Positions 1 through 8,388 of a DNA stretch of 64,000 bases are shown piece by piece (the stretch's first letter is position 1; the number at the start of each line of letters is the position of its first letter). Under the pieces are notes generated by a model, which saw only the letters and a program-made list of their open reading frames with translations, was not told the DNA's origin and did no database searches. The position numbers and the translations under genes were made by a program. Source of the stretch: Marinobacter sp. B9-2 (GTDB lineage Bacteria; Pseudomonadota; Gammaproteobacteria; Pseudomonadales; Oleiphilaceae); NCBI GenBank assembly GCA_003030785.1, contig PYVH01000005.1:1-64000 (forward strand). Direction: 5' to 3'.

Positions 1-443
1 TCCAGGGCTTCCTTGCCCAGCTCCACCGGCAGGTTCCAGCCCTGTAAGCCCTGCTTTGCCAGGATTTTCAGGGTAGCGGTGTTGTAGATGTTCATGGACG
101 GGCCGGTGACAAACGGTATCCTGTTCCGGATGGCTACCTGCAGGGCGCTCTGATCGTTGGCCTCTACCAGGAATTCATCCTGCTCACAGAACCGGCGCAG
201 GCGACGCAAATCGGCCTCGGACTCAATCAGCGTGAGCGTGGAGAGCACCACATTCTTGCCACAGGCTTTCAGATCACGGGCCAGATCCAGCCAGTCATCC
301 GGTTTCAGTTCCCGCCGGCGGGAGCACACCACCTCGCCCAGATAGATGGTATCCACCGGCCACTCGGCGGCATTGGCATAGAAATCGAAAACGGTCTGCC
401 GGGACCAGAACCACAGGATTGGCCCCAGGGATAACTTCAGCAT
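1..443 (-). CDS. ubiV: UbiV, O2-independent ubiquinone hydroxylation protein (partial, 3' end outside window)
   Basis: This is the N-terminal 147 residues of a U32-peptidase-family protein. It reads MLKLSLGPILWFW at the start and carries the YLGEVVCSRRR segment typical of UbiV (YhbV). Cys40 matches the first Fe-S cysteine of the family. UbiV pairs with UbiU as a [4Fe-4S] heterodimer that hydroxylates ubiquinone precursors without oxygen. The start at 443 lies 13 bases after the ubiU stop, so the two genes form one operon. The gene continues past base 1, so the remaining cysteines cannot be seen. The family assignment is strong from residue similarity and context; no search was run. Confidence 0.9.
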   Translation of the reverse strand, partial: MLKLSLGPILWFWSRQTVFDFYANAAEWPVDTIYLGEVVCSRRRELKPDDWLDLARDLKACGKNVVLSTLTLIESEADLRRLRRFCEQDEFLVEANDQSALQVAIRNRIPFVTGPSMNIYNTATLKILAKQGLQGWNLPVELGKEAL

Positions 444-456
444 GGATGGTGAAACC

Positions 457-1452
457 TTATTTCCATTTGCGATGGTAGGCGCCCAGCGTTGTCAGGCCGC
501 CCTCGGAAAGCCCCGCCAGCGTCTGCTGCCACTGAGGCTCAACAGTAAAGCCGTCGGTGCCGGCCTCAAGATTGTCCAGGGCATGGCGCCAGGTTCTGGC
601 TATATCTGCGATGTAGGCCGGGCTTCGCTGGCGCCCCTCAATCTTCACGGCACTGATACCCAGCGCCTGAAGCTCCGGCAACAGGTCCAGGGTATTCAGG
701 CTAACCGGCTCCTCGATGGCGTGGTAAACATTACCCTCAACCTCAAAACGGCCTTTGCACAGAGTCGGATAGCCGGCGGATTCGCCCTGGCCATAACGGT
801 CAATCAGGACATCGTTTAGGCGGGATTCAAGGCCCTGGGAGGTTTCCTGCCAACGTACAGCTTTGGCCGGAGAACAGGCGCCCCGGGTATTGGGGGATTC
901 ATCGGTCAGGTAGGAAGACAGGTAGCAGCGGCCCTCGGCCATGATGCACAGGCTACCGAAGGCGAACACTTCCAGTTCCACCGGGCTGTGTTTGGCCACA
1001 CCACGCACCTGGTCCAGCGACAGAACCCGGGGTAGCACGGCCCGGCGAATATCGAAGTTGTCCTTATAGAAGGAGAGCGCTTCGTGGCTGGTGGCAGATC
1101 CTTGAACCGACAGATGCCGGGGGATATGCGGATATCGGTTGGCGGCATAATCCAGCAGGCCCATATCGGCCAGGATAATAGCGTCCACGCCGAGACTTGC
1201 GGCGCGGTCCACCGCCCCCTTCCATTGCTCCCAGCCATCCGGCTGCGGGTAGGTATTGATGGCACAGAAAACTCTCGCGCCCCGGAGATGGGCGTATTCA
1301 ATGCCTTCGGCAGCACGCTTGTCGTTGAAGTTCAGGCCGGCAAACTGACGAGCGTTGGTGCTGTCTTTAAAACCGAAATACACGGCGTTGGCGCCGTTAT
1401 CAACGGCGGTTTTCAGGGCCGGGAGGCTGCCGGCCGGGCACACAAGTTCCAT
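457..1452 (-). CDS. ubiU: UbiU, O2-independent ubiquinone hydroxylation protein
   Basis: The product is a 331-residue U32-family protein beginning MELVCPAGSLPALK. Cysteines 169, 176, 193 and 232 sit at the spacing expected for the [4Fe-4S] cluster of UbiU. With UbiV it allows ubiquinone to be made under anoxia, which a denitrifier needs for its respiratory chain. The start at 1452 is preceded by GGAG about seven bases upstream. It is the first gene of the ubiUV pair. A near-perfect FNR box at 1595-1608 is a plausible control site. The third partner, UbiT, is not visible in this window. Confidence 0.92.
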   Translation of the reverse strand: MELVCPAGSLPALKTAVDNGANAVYFGFKDSTNARQFAGLNFNDKRAAEGIEYAHLRGARVFCAINTYPQPDGWEQWKGAVDRAASLGVDAIILADMGLLDYAANRYPHIPRHLSVQGSATSHEALSFYKDNFDIRRAVLPRVLSLDQVRGVAKHSPVELEVFAFGSLCIMAEGRCYLSSYLTDESPNTRGACSPAKAVRWQETSQGLESRLNDVLIDRYGQGESAGYPTLCKGRFEVEGNVYHAIEEPVSLNTLDLLPELQALGISAVKIEGRQRSPAYIADIARTWRHALDNLEAGTDGFTVEPQWQQTLAGLSEGGLTTLGAYHRKWK

Positions 1453-1594
1453 GGTTTTCTCCGCCTTGGATTAACGGCATCGACCATATCGGACACATGG
1501 CCCGGGTACCTTGACCTTTGTCAGCAGGATAACCCCAGTCTGCTGAATACCTCTGTGGTAGTACTCTACGCGGTATTACGGATGTCACAGTTAA

Positions 1595-1608
1595 TTGATA
1601 ATTATCAT
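1595..1608. promoter_or_regulatory. FNR/ANR-type box between ubiU and the NIT chemoreceptor gene
   Basis: The sequence TTGATAATTATCAT matches the FNR consensus TTGAT-N4-ATCAA with one mismatch. It sits almost exactly midway between the two divergent start codons, about 149 bases from ubiU and 144 from the chemoreceptor gene. It could serve either promoter. The site is seen directly; its use is inferred. Confidence 0.65.
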
Positions 1609-1745
1609 AAAGTTAACAAGCAGAAACATAAGCTTACCTGCCCGTAACTACCTCCACTGCTACTCCTTCACGCTGATAGAGAGCGACCTTGCTGTGCCGT
1701 GATAATAGCGGCATATCCCGACACGGACAGCCAAGGCAGAACGCT

Positions 1746-3761
1746 ATGAAATTTATCAACAATCTCTCCATGCGGGGCAAACTGATCACTCTGGTGGTAC
1801 CGGCCCTGCTTGTTATCCTGTTTTTCGCGGCAGAAAGCGTCGTTCTGAATCAAGGCAAACTGGACGACATGCAACAACTGCTCGCAAAGATCGAACTGGC
1901 TGAAGCCGGTGATCCTCTCACCGAAGCCCTTCAGAAAGAGCGTGGTCGCTCCGCGGTTTTCCTTGCCAGCAGCCCGGGAAGCGATGCCGCCCGGCAGGCC
2001 GAAAGAGATCTTGCGGAACAGCGGCGACAAACCGACACGCGGATTTCAGACTATCAGCGCCACATCACTGCCCTGATGACAGATGCATCGTTTGACAGGA
2101 CGGTTGAAACAAGCATTCAGGGCGTTCGCCAGGAGCTCGACAACATCGACGCCCTGCGCCGGTCGGTCGATAACCGCAGCGACGTTGCTCCCCGCTACAC
2201 CGCAATGATCATGGGATTAATCGACCGGATTGGCCTTATTGTCCGGCGCTCAACCGATCCGGAATTGACCCGCGAGGTTAATGGATATTATGCCCTTGCA
2301 AAAGTCGCCGAGATGGCCGGCCGCGAGAGAGCCGTGGGCGCCTCCATGATTCGCAGCGGTGACTTCGATCTGCCCACCGTGGCCCGAATTGCGGGTCTCG
2401 GAGGGCAACAGGAAGCCTTTCTTAACGAAGCCATAACAATGCTGGCCGCTGACAATGAGATCCGGGCAACCCTGGAAAATCAGGCCCTGAACGTTGCAAG
2501 CCAGGCTCTGGCGCAGCGTCGTGAAACACTGTTCAGCAGCCCATCAGGCATGTATGCCCTGGACGCTTCTGACTGGTTCACAACCACCACTCAGCGAATC
2601 GGCAACCTCAATGAGGCGAGAAAGGAGATGTTATCCAACGTGCTGAGCCTGGCATCAGATGGCGTTGCCGATGCCCGTAACGACCTGATGCTGGCCTCCG
2701 GCATTTCCGCAGGTGCCGTTCTGGCGGTACTGGTTCTGATGCTGGTGATCATTCGTGCCATCAATCTCCAGGTCGGCCGCCTGCTCGATGGCGTTCGTTT
2801 TGCCATGGACAACAAGGATCTGACCCGCGAGATTGAAATCTCCAGCCGTGATGAGGTGGGCACCATTGGCAAGGCCATTAACGAGCTGTTCGGACGCTTT
2901 GGCAATGCCCTGCTCCACATCGACAAATCCAGCGTCCAGCTGGCCACTGCTACGGAAGAGACCAGCTCTACGGCCGGCCAGAACGCCAGCCAGGTGAAAA
3001 ACCAGCAGCAACAGATTGAGCAGGTGGCTGCGGCCACCGAAGAAATGTCGACCACCTCCGAGGAAATCTCCCGGAACACCCAGCAGGTGGCCGATGCCGC
3101 ACGCAGCGCCATGGAGAAAAGCCGCAGTGGCGAGCAGGTGCTGCACGGCAGCGTGAAGAGTATTCGCTCCCTGGCGAAGTCGGTTCAGACGGTGAATGAG
3201 GTAATCGAAGAACTGGAGAACCGCAGCTCAACCATCGCCGACGTGGTGGACGTAATCCGGAAGGTTGCCGACCAGACCAACCTGCTGGCGTTGAACGCTG
3301 CGATTGAAGCCGCCCGCGCAGGCGAGCACGGCCGGGGGTTTGCCGTGGTTGCCGACGAAGTCCGGACCCTGGCACAACAGACTCACGAGTCTACGACCCA
3401 GATTGAGGACATTATCAACGGGTTCCAGAGCATTACCGACAGTGCCAGCCGTTCGATTGTGGAAAGCCACAAACTGGCGAACGCCACCAGCGAGCAGGCA
3501 TCAGAACTGGAGCAGACCTTCGCCGATATCCTGACCGATGTGAACAGCATCTCCGATATGGCCAGCCAGATTGCCACCGCCTCCGAAGAGCAGGTCGCGG
3601 TTACCCGGGAACTGGCGGGCAATATGGAATCGGTCAGTGAAGCGGCGATCCTGACCCTCACCGGCTCCCAGGAAATCACCCAGGTGACCGGCGAGCAGGC
3701 ACGGCTGGCCAGGGTCCTGCAGGACCTGGCCAACGAGTTCAAGGTGCCGGCCTACAGCTAA
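1746..3761 (+). CDS. methyl-accepting chemotaxis protein with NIT (nitrate/nitrite-sensing) domain
   Basis: The 671-residue product has a first membrane helix at about residues 13-34, then a periplasmic helical region containing the NIT-domain signature [15 protein letters not shown] second membrane helix lies near 318-338, followed by a HAMP linker and a long cytoplasmic signalling domain. The conserved hairpin tip [16 protein letters not shown] is near residues 510-530. NIT domains are known to bind nitrate or nitrite, so this receptor may steer cells toward respiratory acceptors. The ATG at 1746 is preferred over an upstream in-frame start because it begins directly before the first membrane helix. 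It is divergent from ubiU and shares the intergenic FNR-type box. Confidence 0.88.
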   Translation: MKFINNLSMRGKLITLVVPALLVILFFAAESVVLNQGKLDDMQQLLAKIELAEAGDPLTEALQKERGRSAVFLASSPGSDAARQAERDLAEQRRQTDTRISDYQRHITALMTDASFDRTVETSIQGVRQELDNIDALRRSVDNRSDVAPRYTAMIMGLIDRIGLIVRRSTDPELTREVNGYYALAKVAEMAGRERAVGASMIRSGDFDLPTVARIAGLGGQQEAFLNEAITMLAADNEIRATLENQALNVASQALAQRRETLFSSPSGMYALDASDWFTTTTQRIGNLNEARKEMLSNVLSLASDGVADARNDLMLASGISAGAVLAVLVLMLVIIRAINLQVGRLLDGVRFAMDNKDLTREIEISSRDEVGTIGKAINELFGRFGNALLHIDKSSVQLATATEETSSTAGQNASQVKNQQQQIEQVAAATEEMSTTSEEISRNTQQVADAARSAMEKSRSGEQVLHGSVKSIRSLAKSVQTVNEVIEELENRSSTIADVVDVIRKVADQTNLLALNAAIEAARAGEHGRGFAVVADEVRTLAQQTHESTTQIEDIINGFQSITDSASRSIVESHKLANATSEQASELEQTFADILTDVNSISDMASQIATASEEQVAVTRELAGNMESVSEAAILTLTGSQEITQVTGEQARLARVLQDLANEFKVPAYS

Positions 3762-3775
3762 TGCCAGCAACCGTG

Positions 3776-3811
3776 AAAGGGGCTGTCCGGTAACGGGCAG
3801 CCCCTTTTTTT
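3776..3811 (+). terminator. Rho-independent terminator after the chemoreceptor gene
   Basis: A GC-rich stem (AAAGGGGCTG with CAGCCCCTTT, short loop) is followed by a run of seven T. It starts 15 bases after the chemoreceptor stop codon. Confidence 0.85.
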
Positions 3812-3817
3812 GAATTT

Positions 3818-3846
3818 GGGGTCAGAAGAAAATTTCTTCCGACCCC
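3818..3846. repeat. 29-bp near-perfect palindrome
   Basis: The arms GGGGTCAGAAGAAA and TTTCTTCCGACCCC pair with one mismatch. The palindrome lies between two convergent genes, just downstream of a normal terminator and beside the hemN stop. It resembles dispersed intergenic palindromes of marine gammaproteobacteria, or a hemN-side terminator. Only one copy was noticed in this window. Confidence 0.55.
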
Positions 3847-3862
3847 GACTTCGCTATTCCCG

Positions 3863-5281
3863 TCAGATAATCCGGGAGAACCGCTGGCTGGCACCTTCTT
3901 TGCGGTACAGGTCAAAGATCTGGCAGATGGCCCGGATTAGCAGCCGGCCGGCGGGCTGAACCTGAAGGGCATTGCCATCATCAGCAATCAACTCATCCTG
4001 AATCATCGGCTTCAAACGGCTGAGCTCATCGGCAAAATAACGGTTCAGATCTTCCTGCCAGACATCTGCAAACAGCTGACGGTCCAGCCGGAACTGGCAA
4101 ATCAGCTGGCCGATCACCCAGCGGCGGATTCGGTCGTCCCGAGTGAGGTTGACGCCTTTGGTGATGGCCAGCTGGCCCGCATCAATGGCCGCCTCCCAGG
4201 AAGGCAGGTCGTGATTGTTCTGGAAATAGGCATCGTCCGTCTGACCGATCGCTGAAACGCCCAGGGAAACCAGATCGCACTCGGAGTGGGTGGTGTAGCC
4301 CTGGAAATTCCGGTGCAGACGGCCTTCCCGTTGCGCCACGGCCAGGCTGTCATCCGGCTTGGCGAAGTGGTCCATGCCAATGTATTCGTACCCGGCGTCC
4401 AGCAGGCGGTTGATGGTGTTGTGCAGGATGGTCAGCTTCTGCTGTGGACTGGGCAAGGTGTCGCCCTGAATCCGGGTCTGCGGATAGAAGCGGTCCGGCA
4501 GGTGGGCATAGCTGAACACTGAGAGCCGGTCCGGCGACATCTCGATCACCGCTTCCAGGGTCTCGGCAAAGCTTTCTGGCGTCTGGTACGGCAGGCCGTA
4601 GATCAGGTCCAGATTGATGGAACGGAAGCCGATGCGCCGCGCTTCATTGAGCACCGCTTCGGTCATTTCCCTGGGCTGAATGCGGTTTACCGCTTTCTGA
4701 ACCTGTGGATTAACATCCTGCACCCCCAGACTGATCCGGTTGAAGCCCAGGTTCCACAGGGTTGGCAGGGTATCCTGGTCCACTTCCCGCGGGTCAATTT
4801 CCACACTGTAATCCCGCTCATCACCGGTTTGCAGGTTGAACAGCTCCCCGTATCCCGCCATCAGGTGTTCCATCACATCTTTAGGCAAAAACGTGGGGGT
4901 ACCGCCACCCCAATGCAGCTGGGTCACCGGCCGGTCGGCCCCGAACAGTTTTGACTGGATGGCCGCCTCTTTCAGCACCCGCTCCACGTAGGGCATCGCC
5001 TTGTCGCGTTTTTTGGTAATGACCTTGTTGCAGGCGCAGTAGTAGCAAAGGTGCGCGCAGAACGGCAGGTGAGTGTACAGCGACAGCGGCCGGCCACTGG
5101 CCTTGCTGCGAGCCGCGGCTTTGACCATGTCCTCAATCGGGTAGTTCTGGTTGAATTCGACGGCCGTGGGATAGGAGGTGTATCTCGGGCCGCTGAGGTC
5201 GTAGCGGCGAATCAGGGCGTCATCCCAGATGAATTCTGGCAGTGTTGAGTCTTGGGCTTTGAGTGCGGGTGTGGAGGTCAT
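3863..5281 (-). CDS. hemN: oxygen-independent coproporphyrinogen III oxidase HemN
   Basis: This radical-SAM enzyme decarboxylates coproporphyrinogen III to protoporphyrinogen IX without oxygen, supplying haem under anoxia. The cluster motif FCAHLCYYCAC gives Cys75, Cys79, Cys82 and Cys84, followed by the GGGTPTF segment. The family N-terminus SGPRYTSYPTA is present. The start MTSTPALK at 5281 gives 472 residues, close to the roughly 457 of the E. coli enzyme. An in-frame ATG at 5311 would add ten residues with no family counterpart. The gene fits with ubiUV and the nir/nor genes, since all work without oxygen and the nir proteins need haem. Confidence 0.93.
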   Translation of the reverse strand: MTSTPALKAQDSTLPEFIWDDALIRRYDLSGPRYTSYPTAVEFNQNYPIEDMVKAAARSKASGRPLSLYTHLPFCAHLCYYCACNKVITKKRDKAMPYVERVLKEAAIQSKLFGADRPVTQLHWGGGTPTFLPKDVMEHLMAGYGELFNLQTGDERDYSVEIDPREVDQDTLPTLWNLGFNRISLGVQDVNPQVQKAVNRIQPREMTEAVLNEARRIGFRSINLDLIYGLPYQTPESFAETLEAVIEMSPDRLSVFSYAHLPDRFYPQTRIQGDTLPSPQQKLTILHNTINRLLDAGYEYIGMDHFAKPDDSLAVAQREGRLHRNFQGYTTHSECDLVSLGVSAIGQTDDAYFQNNHDLPSWEAAIDAGQLAITKGVNLTRDDRIRRWVIGQLICQFRLDRQLFADVWQEDLNRYFADELSRLKPMIQDELIADDGNALQVQPAGRLLIRAICQIFDLYRKEGASQRFSRII

Positions 5282-5354
5282 AATAGGCGCTCTGGGGTAA
5301 AACGGGGGCATCCAGGATTTGCCGGCATTTTAGGGCAATCCTTTGACTGGTTTT

Positions 5355-5368
5355 TTGATTCGGGTCAG
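5355..5368. promoter_or_regulatory. possible weak FNR-type site upstream of hemN
   Basis: TTGATTCGGGTCAG has a perfect left half-site and two mismatches in the right half. It lies about 75 bases upstream of the hemN start. The match is weak, and the functional link rests on hemN being an anaerobic gene. Confidence 0.3.
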
Positions 5369-5486
5369 GTGACTGATGGTTTCAGTTTACCAGTCCGGTT
5401 ACTGAACCACCCTTGGGCTCTTGGCGTACTTGGTTTACCCCTTTGTGGGCATAGCCCGCAGCATACTGACTGGAGAATTCCTCACC

Positions 5487-7019
5487 ATGGCCAACCTGAT
5501 TCTGATCCTCGGCGACCAATTAACGAGAGACATCAGCGCACTCGAAAACGCCGACCGGGACCGGGATCTGGTGGTAATGGCGGAGGTACACGACGAGGCC
5601 AGCTACACCAACCACCACAAGAAGAAAATCGTGCTGCTGTTCAGTGCCATGCGTCACTTTGCCCGGCAACTGGAGAGCGATGGCTGGCAGGTTCATTACC
5701 AGGCCTATCATCCGGACAACCAACACCAGAGCCTTGAGGCCGTGGTTGGCGAACAGGTGAAGCGGCTCAATGCGGAAAAAGTAATCACCACCGAGTGTGG
5801 CGAATGGCGACTGCATGAGCAGATCAGTGGCTGGCACGAACGCCTCGGGGTGCCGGTGGAGATCCGGCCGGATACACGGTTTATTGCATCCAAACAGGAG
5901 TTTGCCGACTGGGCAGAGGGCCGCAAGCAGCTGCGGATGGAATTCTTCTACCGGGAGATGCGGCGCAAGACCGGGTTGTTGATGACATCTGAGGGTGAGC
6001 CCGAGGGCGGGCAGTGGAACTTCGATGCGGACAACCGGAAGAAATGGACCGGCAAACCGCCGGCGCCGGCGCCATTCCGGATAGAGCCGGATGCCATTAC
6101 CCGGGATGTGATCGGTCTGGTGGACGAGCATTTCGGCGATCATTTCGGCACCACCGGCGATTTCCATTTTGCTGTAACGGCCGAGGACGCAGAAGCTGCG
6201 CTTGAGCACTTCATCGATTTCGCTCTGCCCTGTTTCGGGGATTATCAGGACGCGATTTCCGATACCGAGGACTGGCTGTTTCACTCCATCCTGTCGCCCT
6301 ATATCAATTCCGGGCTTCTGGACCCTTTGGCCATTTGCGAAGCGGCAGCTCAGGCGTGGTATTCGGGGCGGGCGCCGATCAACGCGGTGGAGGGCTTTAT
6401 ACGGCAGATCCTTGGATGGCGCGAATTCGTGCGGGGCATTTACTGGATGAACATGCCGGGATATGCCAAAGAAAACCGCCTGGGCAACACCCGCGCCCTG
6501 CCCTGGTTCTATTGGACCGGGGACACCAGGATGCGGTGCATGCACAAGGCCATTGATGCCACCCGTCGTAACGCCTACGCCCACCACATTCAGCGCCTGA
6601 TGGTTACCGGCAACTTCGCGCTGCTGGCCGGCATCAAGCCGGAGGAGATCTGCGACTGGTACCTTGCGGTATACGCCGATGCCTACGACTGGGTGGAACT
6701 GCCCAACGTGCTTGGCATGGTGATGCACGCCGATGGCGGCTACCTGGGCTCAAAGCCCTATGCCGCCAGCGGCAAGTACATCCAGCGCATGTCGGACCAC
6801 TGCGCCAACTGCCATTACAAGGTGAACAAATCCACCGAATCAGACGCCTGCCCGTTCAATGCCCTGTACTGGCACTTTATCGACCGGCACCGGGACGACT
6901 TCGCCAGGAACCCTCGGATGGGCATGATGTACCGGAACTGGGACAAGCAGAAGCCGGAACGGCGGGAAGCGCTACTCCGGCGGGCCGAATACCTGCTGGC
7001 GAACCTGGAGCAGCTTTAG
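5487..7019 (+). CDS. cryptochrome/photolyase family protein, FeS-BCP (PhrB-like) type
   Basis: The 510-residue protein opens with ANLILILGDQL, the N-terminal strand of the bacterial FeS photolyase/cryptochrome group. Four cysteines at 351, 439, 442 and 455 have the spacing of the [4Fe-4S] ligands in the Agrobacterium (6-4) photolyase PhrB. FAD binding and light-driven repair of (6-4) photoproducts are the expected activity. The ATG at 5487 is chosen because the homologous N-terminus starts there and a GGAG precedes it; an upstream in-frame ATG at 5421 adds 22 unmatched residues. The gene is divergent from hemN. A second, different photolyase lies at 18449-19966. Confidence 0.88.
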   Translation: MANLILILGDQLTRDISALENADRDRDLVVMAEVHDEASYTNHHKKKIVLLFSAMRHFARQLESDGWQVHYQAYHPDNQHQSLEAVVGEQVKRLNAEKVITTECGEWRLHEQISGWHERLGVPVEIRPDTRFIASKQEFADWAEGRKQLRMEFFYREMRRKTGLLMTSEGEPEGGQWNFDADNRKKWTGKPPAPAPFRIEPDAITRDVIGLVDEHFGDHFGTTGDFHFAVTAEDAEAALEHFIDFALPCFGDYQDAISDTEDWLFHSILSPYINSGLLDPLAICEAAAQAWYSGRAPINAVEGFIRQILGWREFVRGIYWMNMPGYAKENRLGNTRALPWFYWTGDTRMRCMHKAIDATRRNAYAHHIQRLMVTGNFALLAGIKPEEICDWYLAVYADAYDWVELPNVLGMVMHADGGYLGSKPYAASGKYIQRMSDHCANCHYKVNKSTESDACPFNALYWHFIDRHRDDFARNPRMGMMYRNWDKQKPERREALLRRAEYLLANLEQL

Positions 7020-7147
7020 GCGAATCTTCACAGATAAGCCCTGGCAACATTATTTACCAGCGCCTGTCCTAAAGTTGTGCAGCAAGAGCCCCTTATTGGT
7101 GCTAGCCTGATATCAGGATTGTTAACAACACGGACGCGGCCTCCACT

Positions 7148-8386
7148 ATGAACTTCCGACTGGCAGTGGGCCTGACGGCAATACTGACCTCTGCCGTGTG
7201 CCAGGCCCAGGCTCCGACTCTGAATCTCTACACCTTTGACAGCGCCCCGTATCAGATGGCGGGCACGGAAAAGGGTGGAACCGATCAGATCTCCGGCGAA
7301 ACCGTGGACACCGTGGTTTGCGCCGCGAACCGGGCTGGCTGGTCAACCCGCATCCGGATAACCCCTCAGAACCGCGCCATGCACTCGCTTGAACGCAACA
7401 TGATCGATGGCTACTTCGCCATTGATCCGTCCACAGAGCTGGACAACATAGCAGAGCGCAGCGATCCCGTGGCTCTGGAGAAGTGGTACTTTTTCACCAG
7501 AGGCGACAAACCGTTTACCGATGATCTGCGAATCGGAGTTGTGGACGGCAGCAACGAAGAAGCCTGGCTGGAAGCCAACGGCTATGCCATTTTTTTGAGC
7601 GTGTCTTCGCCGTCGCAGTTGCTCGCGCTACTCAAACGGGGACGAATCGATACCGCACTGATGGATGAGCGCGTCATGAACCGTCTCCGTTACGAAAACG
7701 ATTCGGAGAGCACGCAACTCAATGCGCACTTTGTCCGTTACGCACCACTTTACCTGTACCTGAGCGAAGCCTTCGTTTCCGACTATCCTGATTTTCTCGG
7801 CAGTTTCAACCGCACTCTGAACAGCTGTATGGCCGGGCAGCTAGCACTGTCCGACGAGGAAGAACGTCGCATTACGGAACTATCGAGCCGGCTGTTCGAG
7901 GAAATGAACAGCGTTCTGGATATCCGCCAGATCATTGATGCGGGGCCCAGGCAGGAAAGTTTTACCGACGTGATGACCATCGACAGCCAATGGCAGGCGC
8001 TGTCACCATTTGCCATGCCGGATCTGGCCGCGATAATCCTGGCGCTGCCGGGCTCTGCAGCACTCCAGGCCTGGCAGCAGTCTCACCAGGGCCTTGTGAC
8101 CGAAGTGATGCTGGTAAATGACATGGGAACCCTGGCGGCGATGAGCCAGCTTACCTCGGATTACTGGCAGGGCGACGAGCCCAAGTTCCAGAGGGTTATT
8201 GACAGCCATGCCGCCGACGCCGGAGCCGAGCAACGACTTTATATTTCCCCCATTCGCTACGACACCTCGGCGGCCCGATTTCAGGTCACGGTCAGCACAT
8301 CAGTGTCACCGGGCAATGGCAAATCGGCCAGCGGAGTGATTGTGATCGGACTGAGTATCGAGGAGGCACTGAGCGACGCTGAGTAA
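7148..8386 (+). CDS. exported solute-binding-like protein with C-terminal Cache/PDC-like domain
   Basis: The 412-residue product has a signal peptide (about residues 1-21, ending VCQAQA). Residues about 25-230 resemble type-3 amino-acid solute-binding proteins (an LYTFDSAPYQ opening strand). The last 130 residues contain SDYWQGDE, a hallmark of PDC-like Cache sensor modules, followed by a YISPIRYD strand. No transmembrane anchor or signalling domain follows, so it appears to be a free periplasmic two-module binding protein. No transporter genes adjoin it. It ends two bases before the ftsH-like gene on the other strand. The ligand is unknown. Confidence 0.65.
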   Translation: MNFRLAVGLTAILTSAVCQAQAPTLNLYTFDSAPYQMAGTEKGGTDQISGETVDTVVCAANRAGWSTRIRITPQNRAMHSLERNMIDGYFAIDPSTELDNIAERSDPVALEKWYFFTRGDKPFTDDLRIGVVDGSNEEAWLEANGYAIFLSVSSPSQLLALLKRGRIDTALMDERVMNRLRYENDSESTQLNAHFVRYAPLYLYLSEAFVSDYPDFLGSFNRTLNSCMAGQLALSDEEERRITELSSRLFEEMNSVLDIRQIIDAGPRQESFTDVMTIDSQWQALSPFAMPDLAAIILALPGSAALQAWQQSHQGLVTEVMLVNDMGTLAAMSQLTSDYWQGDEPKFQRVIDSHAADAGAEQRLYISPIRYDTSAARFQVTVSTSVSPGNGKSASGVIVIGLSIEEALSDAE

Positions 8387-8388
8387 CC

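Noticed and set aside
5520-6728. 402-codon minus-strand frame inside the FeS photolyase gene
   Set aside because: Antisense shadow of a conserved protein with no family features.
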